Below, one piece after another: positions 25,318 to 37,500 of a DNA stretch of 64,000 bases. The first letter of the stretch is position 1, and every line of letters begins with the position of its first letter. The stretch covers positions 124,001-188,000 of the forward strand of contig CACVBU010000386.1 in the NCBI GenBank assembly GCA_902728285.1. Direction: 5' to 3'. This DNA comes from Clytia hemisphaerica (lineage: Eukaryota > Cnidaria > Hydrozoa > Leptothecata > Clytiidae). Made by a program: the position numbers and the translations under genes. A model generated the notes under the pieces. That model had not been told where the DNA came from. It was given only the letters and a program-made list of their open reading frames with translations, and did no database searches.

Positions 25318-26067
25318 ATTCTAGTCGCGAGTTAGGGAGTTGCTAGTTTCGAGTTGGGGAGTTAAAAAATTACCGGCTACCGAAAAAGAATAACGTACAT
25401 CAAAAGTACGATTTTGAAAGTAAATGTAATATGAGAGTAATATATAACACATATAATACGTATAATACATATACCACCTGTAATATGCTTATTTGCCTTA
25501 AACACGTACGCTGAGAGCATGGAAAGCTATTTTCTACTGCCAATTCATATCCATTTATATTTCCTGCATCACATTGAGTATAAATATAATTCTTGATTAA
25601 AGTGACTTTAGAACCGTTTTATTTTATAATGTGATCAAAATTTTATTAAAAGTCAATTCCAATGATAAAATGACAAAAAAGTGTCATTATTTTCTAGCTC
25701 TAACTACTCTACAATTTTTTGAGGCTAAGATGACTGTCACTATATCCTTCTACAATAAGCATCATTGCAGTATGATCAATATTTTTGGGGAATTGTTTAC
25801 ATCAGTTTTAAAGATTTTGTCAATTTTTACAAGAACGTCATGTTGTCAGCATTATGAAAACCAACAGTACTAAGTATTTTGGCTTTGCTAGCCAGCACCT
25901 TACCATTTTCATGATCTTAAAGTCAATAATATGTTTGGTACTGGCTAATTTGAAATTTGTACTTTTGGGCTACATTAGTTTAAATTAGAAAATTTTCGGT
26001 CGCCGTAAAGTTTTACCAACATCCCAACTCGAAACTAGCAACTCCCCAACTCACCAACTAGAACATT
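25318..26067. mobile_element. TIR element, GAGTTGGGGAGTT ends
   Basis: The left end carries GTTAGGGAGTTGCTAGTTTC then GAGTTGGGG; the right end carries the reverse complement (CCCAACTCGAAACTAGCAAC then TCCCC). Arms of about 45 bp allow several mismatches. A direct CTGTAAATCG stands about 20 bases outside each end and may be the target duplication. Interior AT-rich with no credible coding frame. Confidence 0.55.
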
Positions 26068-26554
26068 ACCTAGACTCCTGTAAATCGTAACGATCACTCC
26101 ACTTCCACAACTACTTATAACCTAAAACTGACGAGTTTAGATTGATAAAAAATAAACTTAAAGGTTGAAGCGTGTAATAACCCGCTCCGCTTTGGGCGTC
26201 ATTCGGTCAAACATCCATCAAAGCCATGGTGGTTTAAAGATTAAGATATCTTTTTCCGATCTTTTTCAGCGACTACGCCATGTATACAAAAAGCCATCAT
26301 TTTCAAGTAACTCCAAATGGGAATCGGACGCAAATTCATTTCTGCCCTACAAACTTATATTTCGGTTTAATAAGAGTGTTTGATATTTGACCGATTTCTC
26401 ATAGGCTTAGGTAGGACATTTTTTAATCAGAGGTAATTATGACTAATTGGCCTTTAGATATTTTGAATTGATCCGAATTTCTTACTGGAATTGAATTAAC
26501 AATGGGCAATTAAAGAAATTTGTGATACAAATCGAATCCAAAGAGGAACCGAAT

Positions 26555-26817
26555 ACTCTCGGGTACCTAATAGCCGGGGGGATTGGAATAAGCAGGGGGG
26601 TTGGAAAAAATCTCAAAATTTAATAAGCGGGGGGGTTGGAATAAAAATGTCCTGGGTGGAAAATGTTTAAAAAGGAGGCTAATTAATACAGCAGAATTAA
26701 GACAAAAAAGGGAACTTTCAAAAAATTTTCCCAAAATTAATAACCGGGGGTTGGATAAGAATTCCTGGGTGGAAATCGAAAAATGCGGGGGGGGGGGGAT
26801 ATTAGGTACCCGAGAGT
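26555..26817. mobile_element. Short TIR element with GGGGGTTGGAATAA repeats
   Basis: The ends are a perfect 17-bp inverted repeat, ACTCTCGGGTACCTAAT and its complement. The interior has four diverged copies of a G-run followed by TTGGAATAA, and two of TCCTGGGTGGAAA. Length 263 bp, no coding potential. Confidence 0.65.
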
Positions 26818-28123
26818 AAGGGTCTATAATTACCCATAATTTCACGTCGTTAAAATATTATATTTATCCGACTGCATTTAAATCCTCGAATGACAGATGC
26901 GAACAACTCTTATTTTTTTGAGAGAGAGTAGTCTTAGATCATATTCAGGCCTTCGACAACCATTTTAACAATTGAATGACCCAGAGTTGGTCAAAATATA
27001 TTAAAGACTTTTGATCCAGAACAATTGAAAGTTTTCAATCCTTAGATTTATCAACTCAAAATTATCTTCCCAAAGTTTAATGCTTTTTTCTTTTTCGAGC
27101 TTTTTCGAATTTGATACGACTTTAACTGACCATCAAATAACGGAAGAGGTTGACAAAAATGAAAGTGAACAAATTTTACACAAAATAAAATGTTTCTTGC
27201 CCGCTGACATTAACTTGCTTTAGAATATATATGTACATGATGACAAACAAAAAATGAAAAAAAAAGAAAGAATAGTTTATATAAATTCTACACAAAATAC
27301 ATATTATTCATATTCATTTGTCGCATGATGAGCTACGAAAAGATCACTTTGAAATATCTTTCCAACTTAAATGGCGCTTTACAAGCGCATAAAGATAGAA
27401 TATTGGGAGAAATTTGCCAAGAAAACAACACCGTTACAAAGACTAAATTTTCATAATCATAATTATGGTCAAAAGAAAAGAAAATTCTAAAAACAAGTTA
27501 AAACTTTTTTAAAAACTGTATACTTCTAGATAGAAAGACATCAATAAGATAAATTCCTAGAATTTAAAATTGCCTAAAATATAAATCGGTGCAGAGAAAT
27601 TACTTCGAGTACACTTGGAGATCTCTACTTGAAAATCTAATTTGTACGAATTACATAGAGAAAAAAAAAATCCACTGTCAGAGGGACTAATGTTATAACT
27701 TTGTTTGTATCAAGATAGCCATTTTAGTGCATTAAACCACTATTACAATATAATCAAACTGAGTACAAGCTGGATTGAAAGAAATAAATGAGGCAAAATA
27801 ATTTGGGAAAATAAATCTAACAAGACAATAATAATAATATAATTACTAAATTTATTAAAAGCAAGTATAAAAAACAATGGGGAATTATTTAATTAAGTAA
27901 AAGCACTTCTAGTATACAATTTATGGACAAATTAAATATCGGTATTCGATGACGGATAAAACAACGTATTTTTTAATGAATTTTCCATCATGTTTCACCT
28001 TTCAGCTACTTGAATTTCACTTCCAACGAAAACGAAAAAAAAAATTGTTTGGTTTGATGCGAAATAAGGACTGCAGTAGTTCTTGTGTTTCAGTACAACC
28101 TTAGTGTCCTTTTTACGTTTCAT

Positions 28124-28129
28124 TTTATT
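28124..28129 (-). terminator. Candidate polyadenylation signal of DLG
   Basis: AATAAA on the minus strand, 460 bases beyond the DLG stop codon. Another AATAAA lies at 27851-27856. Either could serve; no transcript evidence separates them. Confidence 0.4.
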
Positions 28130-28588
28130 ATGAACATCAACGCAGCCAATTTTGTTTTTCGTATTCGTCGGGAGTAAGCGTCAGTATGTAACAAGTGTCG
28201 TAACAGACGCTTTTGTAACAGAAACACTTCCTCAGGGGAGTGCTCATTAAACCAGATACGACACTCCAAATAAGGCGAAAAGGCCTCCTTCTCAGTGGCG
28301 TTACTCTTGTTGAAACGTTCGTAATAAGAACATCAAGACCAGTACCCATCCACCTAAAACCAACAAATAGCAACATCCATTCTCCTTCTATTCCATTTAT
28401 AATTTGTCGGCAGCCCTTATATGTGAACTTCACTGTAGCTTCCAAACCACCGTCGCCATGATAAAAAAAGAAGCTAGCGTATCTCAAGCTATGCTACCGA
28501 CGTCCACGTCCATTTATTCCAGTATGTTCGTCCAATACTCCACACTACTATACGGGATATGTTTTCTTACCATGTGTCTCACATTGGT

Positions 28589-31500
28589 TTATAATTTCTC
28601 TTTGCTTGGTATCCAAACGACGGGTTTGCTTTGTTGTGCGATCAATTCTTTGACATGAGAATAGATTTCTTCATAAGACTCGCCAGTAATAACACCTGTT
28701 AATTAAAAGAAAATTACCATCATCATCTGCCGTCAGATCTAAGTTTACGGGAAAATCCTTTTTTCGTATTTCGAGGAGAGGAGAATACCGAGGAGCTTTG
28801 AAAATGTATAGTAATAGTAATTTCTTTCAGGAATATCAACTTTTCAAAACGGTCAAACGAGTAAGCAATCAATGAGCCTGTTAAAAGAACTTGAATGAGA
28901 AACGGTAACGAACCCCTGTTTACTGAGTAAGACCCCTTATACTACTCTCAACAGAGACGAGAAAATATTGTAGCTAAAAATGAAGTTCGTACCAGTGAAG
29001 TATTCGATAAATTCTTGTTCTAATTTTTGTGCGCGTTCGAAATTCTTTTGAGCGGGTTCAAGTAAAAGACGTTTGTTCATCTCTTGCATCCATTCGACGG
29101 AGATTGGTTTGATGAAAACAGCGATAGGATATAATTGTGCCACTTGTAGACGCTTGATGGCGTACCCACTAACATCCAATATACAGTGTTTGCCCTGAAA
29201 GAGTTGTGTATGTCTTTATTGATACAGAAAATAGAAAATGAAGCTCATAATCTTGCGGACCATTAGATTTTTCAAGGAGTTAGTTTAGTGGCGAACAAAA
29301 CAATTATAAGCTTCTTCAGACACTTTCTAGCATAGAAATTATGATGAAGCTTGGGCATCTAGATCTGCGTGGGAGATAACCTCTCACAACTTTATATTCA
29401 TGATGTGCACCATTGCAATGTCTTCCACGGACCCAACAGCTGATTGGTTGAAAGTGACGTATTGAATGATTTTACGTCACTTTCAACCAATCAGCTGTTG
29501 GGTCCGTGGAAGACATTACAATGGTGCATATCATGAATATGACGACACAAAACTTTGAGAAGACAAAAGCTTGTTACTACTTACTTTCTCAGAGACTTCT
29601 CGTACGGAGCTAACGCTTGTACCATACAGGTTCTCGTTGTATTGACCGGCTTCGATGAACAAGTGGTTAGCAATGTCTTGTTCCATTTTCTCACGCGAAT
29701 CAACGAAATGATAATCACGTCCTGAAACTTCGTGTTCACGTGGTTCACGTGTCGTGTCTGTCAAAAAGATAAGGTAAACAGTTAGAAAGAAGTTTTGCTT
29801 ACAAAAAAGAAAGCTATTTTACAGACGAAACGATTCTTTTTAATCAGAACTATTGCAAGTAAGGTATGCAGCTGGTCCCAACAATCTTAAAAGTTTGTTT
29901 TTTTCATTTAACTAACACGAATTTATATATAACTAACCCTGAGACTTCATGATTCATCACGAAGACCATGTGCATTTTAGGAGGAGATCTTTTACAGATA
30001 ATATAAAAAAAGCTGTTATGTAATAATCGTTTGCTTACTCATTAATTTTAATTCACAAGCTTTTTCACATTGAATTGACACGAATGCGGAGCAAGATTGG
30101 TCAGAAAGAGGGAAAGAAAAACATTTTTTTGCTTATATAAGCATAATATAACAATAGGCAGACACTGCCCTGATATGAAATATGTGTTTGATATGAAACG
30201 GGAACACTTATGTAAAATATAGTCTTTAAAACCGGGAATGAAGTTTACGTCAGCACTATCTTGACATAAAATGAATGACTTACGGGGAACACAACTGCCA
30301 AACTCATTAGGGAATTCTTGAATTAGATCATCATTCAGTCTGTCTTTGAGTGGTCCCAAAATAATGACAGGTCGTGTGTATTTCAACTCTTCTTGGCAAA
30401 CTGATTCGTATGACAGAATCATATCTTCCGTCTTTTGTAGTTGGTCCCCGTCGCTGGCCGATGGGTCCCCTTCACCCTCTCCTTTGTTATTCTGTTGTCC
30501 TTTGAATGGTCGGAGCTTAGCAAAGTTGAACGATCTTTTTCCTTTAGCGCTGAACGAAGCTCCGCTGCTTCCCTGGATGTGAAAAAGAAAAAAGAGGCTG
30601 ATTTCAAAAGTCTTCAAATAGTATGGGGATGAGAAATGCGAGATGAAATTGGAACTTTTTAAAATATGATGAACGATTTGAGTTCTTTTTTGTATTACTA
30701 AAATTGTTCATTCTAATGGGATAACCATTGAGATTAACTTCAAAGATAGTAACAGATTTAAACCTTTGATATGCTTGTAAGCATCGTGCTTAAGGAAAAC
30801 GTTCATTTTTTTAACAAAATATTTCGTTGACCGACACTTAATCTACTATAATCGTTTCAAAAACCGGAAACACACTTCTACTGACCCTTCTAAATGAGAG
30901 CAATTAATCTCGTAAAGAATTTCATACATCTGAGCTATGCAATATAGCAGTGAGGAGGTATTTTCTTATTGAAAACAGTCAAACTGACTTTAATTCACTA
31001 TGAATTTAATATGCCCAGTTAAAACAGACTTAGTCCATAGCGAAGTAGCCTCGTTATAATGGGCTTCAACAACGAATTTTCACGATGAACAAATGAACAC
31101 CCACTTACGTTACAAGGCCATTTTGTATTTTCCCGAAAAGACACCTTTTCTTAGTGGAAAGGTTGTGACGAGATGCGAAAAACCTAAAATTATCGTATCG
31201 TATCGAGGAATGCCAATCAAATAGTATTACGAACCTTAGCGCTGCTTTCTTCGATCATTGCTTGTTTAAACTTGACGGTCTTCTGACGAGCTCTTTCACG
31301 TCGTTCAACCCTGTAAAGGAAAACGATTTTTAGCAAATTTCAACACTTACAAGACCGAAGGAAGTTAGCGAAATATAGTGCTCAGTGTTAGAATTTTACT
31401 TATATCATTCCAGGAATTTTTCTAAACACCTTCACATGGGGCCTTTTTTGTAAATTTAGATTGAGTTTCTAATTTGTCTGAAAGTGCATCTGCTCGGCGA

Positions 31501-34500
31501 AACTGTGAATCGATAAAACTGGTGCCCCAGGGGGTACATGGTGAAGCCCTGGTGAGGGTTCTGAGGGTGAAACTCCTGAAAATCTTTAAGGATGTAGATA
31601 ATATTAGTTATTAATTTCGCATAGCGAAAGTATTACAATCGTCTTTCTATGTGTGTGTGTGTGTGTGTGGCGAGAAAATTTTTGGGGCGCAAATTATGGC
31701 GTGGGCGTTTGGCTGCGGGCGTACTACGGCCAATGTTCTAAAAGTGGACTCACTCACAAAGATAAAAAACAGCGCTTTTCTTAATAATTAAAATACGCTA
31801 GTGCAAGAAGTGTAACCAAGCCTTTGTAAACATTTATCTTCATCATGAGAATTTTTTAATGGCTGCTTGATTGCACGTATGCTTTTGCCTCTTTGAAAAC
31901 TTGACCTGTATAAATTTTTATCAGTTTTTTCTGGTCTTTTGTAGAGTATTTAGAGGTTTATTATTCGTTTACTACTAAGTATTTTATGTTTGTGTAGTTA
32001 GTGAATGCACCAATAAATTGATAATGCTCAGTACGTAGTACAAAAAGAGTTAATTTTACACACAACAACACTCACACATAAAACCCACTAGAACCCTCTT
32101 CTTTACTGAAACTACAAACAGCACAGGTATGATCTTTTTTTTCCTTTTTTCACCAGATAGTTATGTGTTAAATATTAACCAGTTGTGACAAACAGTCTGG
32201 TTTAGCAAGTTTTTCCATGACCATGTATTTCCTAGAAATCATGTCAATTGAAATTCAGCAATTATTTTCATAATCGAACTGTCGAGCTATCCAACGAAAT
32301 CAAACGATTTAGCTGTTCGATTACTGAGCCTAATTTGGTAAGACAATTTTTTGATTAGTTTGATTATATAAGTTTGATGACAGTTTTTTATCTGATGAAG
32401 TTTGATTGTTTGATTGGTGTTCGATGAGTTTGGTTTTAAGTAAAGGTTCCAGCTTTTCCTCCCCGATGCCAGGCGATGATCAACCGAACCCTATCAAACC
32501 GAATTTGGTAATTGAACCATTTCATCGAACGAAATCGAACGATAGGTGTTCGATTATCGAACCTAATCTAGCAGTAATCAAACTTTGCCGGAAAATCTTC
32601 AGTTTGATGTTTGATTAAAAAGTTTGATTACTTACATTGCAGTTCGATTAAGTTCGATCAGTGTTTTTGTAGCTCAAATGATTCCAGTTATTGCTAGCAC
32701 AACCAGCTCAATCAAACACATCGTACATCAATCAAACTAACCGGAATTTCTTGGTTCGATGACTGTTGGATTTGGTTCGGTAATCACACAGTTCGATTGA
32801 CATCGCTTGGCCGATGGGATGATAGATATTGGCCTGCTCTTTAAGCTTTAGCGTTGGTGTCTACTAATAAGCCATCAGAGTGTAACAAGAATGGGCAACC
32901 AAGGTAATAAATCAAACTAATTGAGCTTCAATCAAACTTCATCGATCTTGATACCTCTTTTGCTAATCAGAATTTTCATTTTGAATCATTAGTGAGGTTT
33001 AGTCAATTAGTATGTGGTGGGAAAATTGGAGTGACAGGTGGTAAATAAATCCCCATATTCTATCTTGACCGAAGTCGTATATATCCTTAAGTTAATATAT
33101 TTTATATGGATTTTGTGGTTAAATTTGGGAAAATTTTAATCTCAAGGAGTATTAATTTCTTTAAAGCTTAAAGTTGGCTAGATTTTATCCTGCCATTCTC
33201 TAGTTCAGAAGCTTGAGCTCAACTACTCAACTGCTTTTTGCCTTTAATGGCCCTTCCAAAAAATGGCCTATACATGGGGGGGGGGGGGGGGGGGTGGTGG
33301 AGAATATAGTGTCCAGGGCAGGGGGGGGGGGTTAGTGAAAAATCTACAAAATTTGCCTTGTCCGGTGGGTGGGTAAACTTGCTCTGTTTGGGGTAATTTT
33401 GCTCTGTTTTAGGGTAGTTTTGATTGTCCATGGAGTCAACTGATGCTTGTCAGAGGGTTAGACCTGCTGTACGGGGGGTTAGACCTGCTGTCTGTGGGTC
33501 AAAAGTCACAGGGTAAATTTCAAAAAAATGTTAAATCCTCCAACCCCCCCCTAAATATTCTGCAATATTCAAATTTTTTCTGGAAAAGCCCAATAATTTT
33601 GATGGTGGTGCGCCATCATTCATATCAGAAAGCGAAGATAGTATACAACAGATTTTTCTGACTACTGTAGCTATTTTCTCAATTTTAGAAAATTCTTTTG
33701 GTTATAGAAAGAAGTTGATATAAACTTTGCGCAAGTGAAAGAATTAAGTCTTATCACAAGTGACTTGTTATCAAAGCACAAAATGAAGTTTCTGGCATCA
33801 AAGAATGGAAAGTTCTTTTTTTTCTTTTTCATTTTTAAAAAAATTTTAAAATTATTTTTCTCAAGTATATTGCAGTTCTCTGATTTATTCTGAACCCAAT
33901 TAAAAGATCTTTTTTACGCTTATAAAAAGGAATTTTTTAGTCGCATGTTTTAGGAATCTTTTTGTTTTTAATGTATTGAGATTTTTCATAAGAAAAGGGT
34001 ATCTACGACCTTTGTGTACAATAAAATGTGTATATTTTGTGTAACGCTTCATTCAAAATCCATAATGCTGCAGGAGTCACGTTTCACGCGTCTTCGTCGT
34101 TGATGTTCAAATATTATGCGAAATTTTCGACTTTAAGTCGTCTTGTTTTAGCTTGCAAACAACAAGTTTAAAAACTCAATCTTGGATTGAATATTTTGGA
34201 AAAGTTCTTAGAAAAATCCCTGATAATGTTTTTAGATGAGTAAAAACGAACTTCTACCCAAAAATTCCTTTGCAATTTTCAATTGAAACATTCAGACTTC
34301 TTAACTTAGCATACGTGTGAAGAAGGAAAACATGAGATTTCAAATGGTGTCTCTGCTTTAAAATGTTATATCGTAAAAAATATTTGATAGTTGGATCATC
34401 GAAGGAAATACTTGGCATAAATTTCATTTTGATCTGGTATCTCTTCAAAATTCTAGCTGACATCAATCATAAGTTTATTTCATCTTTCAGAAGTGCAAAG

Positions 34501-37500
34501 AGAGTAAGACAAAAGATTGACAAAAAATTGTAATCAATGAAAGAATGTCTTACCTCCTTTTACTAGGGATGACGCCCATTTCGCCTGATTCTCCATCTTC
34601 ATTCAGCCTGACTGCTTGCCACCATTCATCATCACTGGCATTGGTCACGTGTAAAATATCACCAAATTTGAAACTCAAACCATGGCTGGGTAATCCACTA
34701 TCTTTTGTTTTGTCATATTCGAATAGAGTTCTGTATGAAGAGACAGAAACAAGGTAGAGCAGGGTAGTCCGATTTTTTTCGGGACACATTGTATATCAGA
34801 CTGTTCGGTTCTTTTGATCTCTGTCTAGATACAAATGTCGCAAATTCGTCCTTAAACCGATAGGACGGATACGGAGAGCAATGCTACGCAAATACCAGAA
34901 ATATGAACCTCTGAAGGAGTAAAGCAGATGTTTCAAACTCGCTCTTGCAGTTGAACTACCGGGAGCGCCACAAAAAAGTTTCTCTCTTTGAAACTAATTT
35001 TCTCGAAATCTACAACTTCTAAAATAATCATTCCCATTTCATTGGAAAGAAGAAAGATAAACTTAAATTTTGATGGGTCATTTGTTAAATTCGATTCATT
35101 AGATCAAAAGTTATGCTCAATTGAATAAAAAAGTTACTTTCAGAAAGTGCTCGACGTTAAAAATCGACCGAAATTTTCCTCAGATTTTTGGTTCTAGACT
35201 GGATAAAGTCTATGTAAGACTGGATCCACCTCGAAACCCATATTTGATGTATTTTTATGAATTTTACCAGTTTTTTGGCCTTTTTCGACGAATTTTCTTC
35301 ATTTCAATGAAATTCAACCTTCCTTTATATAACAAAAGGTCATTTAGACAGCTAATTAACATTTTTAATGACTGAAACGAAAATACTGATGTATCATGTA
35401 ATTATGCTTCTGTTCAATTTGATAGGTCGATTTTTAACGTTTCTGAGCATTTTCTGAAAGTAACTTTTTTATTAAATTGAGCATAACTTTTGAACTAATG
35501 AACCAAATTTTATAAATGACCCATCAAAATTCAAGTTTATCTTTCTTCTTTCCAATGAAAAAGGATTGGCTAAAATTTATATACCAAAAATGGTATGGTT
35601 GTTAACTTTCGATGTCTAGATCTCGAGATATTTTGGTTTAAATATTGAAAATTATCGATATTTTTTGCTGAGTCAGCAGTTTTTCAGCATATTTATCCAC
35701 CTTAAAAATGAATTATCTCGAGATCTATACATTGAAAGTTGACAAACCATACCATTTTTGGATACTACTAATTCCGGGCTATCCAGCTGTGGGAATGATC
35801 TTTTCTGAAAATGCTCCTAGGAAAATGCTGACGTCATCGGAAAACGCCAAAAACGTCGATTTTTCGCCTTAAAAATGCCATTTCTCGGCACCAGGTGGTC
35901 GAAACTTAACGAATAACCCCATTTTCTTTATCTACTTTTCACGCTGAATCCGTTGGTAGTCTCAGATATTTGATTTTCAGACTTCGAAAAAACCGTTAGT
36001 GAAGTGGGGACCCTTGATAAGTTCTATCGATTAACTAAAAATCGATTCGCTCGAAAACTGCAGGAGATTCGAAGGGCAATTTTTTTTTGTCAATTCTACA
36101 CCCTATTAGGAGCATAATATCAAAAATTTGCCCTGATCTAAGGGGTGCCCTACGAAAACCATTTTTAAGGCCTTTTTTGAATCTCGGACGCTGGTCTAAC
36201 ATTTGACAAGTGTAGTAAGCATGAAACTCGGAGTAGTGTACTATTTACTTTGTTTATGATGAAAGATAACTTTTAAAATTTAAATTGGCTCTGATTTCAT
36301 TGAGAATTCTGCAGCATCAATCACAAACAAATCTAGGTTGAAATTTTCAAATATAGTTCATAACGATGAGATCGAACAGTTTAACTGTAAAAAAAACATC
36401 ATCGTCAGTTCTTTGTAGGGTCATAAATATGGTACTTAACTTGATTATCCTTATTCACTGGTCCTATCGGTGGACGAATTTGCATTTTTTTTTAAAGAGG
36501 TCAAGACATCTTCAAAACGATACAGAGATCGAAGTAAGCTATTGTGGAGGGATACTGAAGTCTGTATTTTTCTTCTAGAGACTAGGCTATGCTATTATAA
36601 AAGCGCGATTTCTGACCCTAGAGCGATATTGAAAGTTGAAAGTTGAAAAACAAATTGAAATTTTCAGGAAACATTTGGAACCATACAAAAGCTCAGTTTA
36701 GTTAAAATAGTGGTATCCAAAAACCTCTAGAAAGCATACATTTGTTATAAAAGACTAGCCTTTTCATACCTTTTCCTAGAGCAGAGTCTACTTCTGACTG
36801 AACTTTTTGATGATTTCTTATAACGCTCAGTCCAGTAAAGTAGATGAGCACTTGACAAGGTCGTTATTTTAAAAGTAAAGCACGAACAACAATAAAAAAC
36901 TACTATGAGTTGAAAAATATAATTAAGAATGAGAAGCAAATATGAACGATTGATACGTATTTCCTTATTTTAAAATAAAAACATTGCTATCTACCTATTT
37001 TTACTTTACCTATATCAACAACTTAGTAAACAACATAAATAAGCTCAAAATACTTTACTTAGGGCCTTAGCCGGTATTTTACGGTCGAAAGTCGGCACGA
37101 TGAGCACGATTGAAATCGGTCGATGACCAAGTAGGAGGAAGACACCGAAGAAATTAAAGAGTGGAATGCTTTTCAAGGCTGTGACTAGCTAGTGGACTGA
37201 CTGACTGAGCCTATTATTTCCTGGATAGAATTTCTGCTCTTTTCAATGTACATTACAATATATATTATTTCTGAAAACAATTCATTTTACCCACCTAACA
37301 TAAAGTGTTCGTTTAGCGGATGTCTTTAAGCTTCCACCACCAGTACTATTCATCATTCGATCACGTAATTGATGAATCTTCTGTTCAAACCGATTGTACT
37401 CCTGTGGTTTGTGCTGAAGTTTCAAAGTGACTTCGGTTCCAGCCCCTTTGAGAGCAGCGGCCGCTTTCTCGTGTGTTGCTGTCGCTAACTCGACTTCATT

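Larger units (their letters stand above)
18190..28120. other. Gap between importin alpha and DLG, no supported gene
   Basis: About 10 kb without a coding region I can defend. It holds inverted-repeat elements at 18727-18950, 19858-20215, 21023-22257, 23072-23413, 25318-26067 and 26555-26817, plus AT-rich filler. The upstream untranslated exon and promoter of importin alpha should lie somewhere here. Confidence 0.55.

Noticed and set aside
28137..28487. 116-codon minus-strand frame just past the DLG stop
   Set aside because: It lies in the DLG 3' untranslated region, in the same transcript sense, with no domain and no acceptor that would join it to the gene. DLG ends with the expected KEKL.
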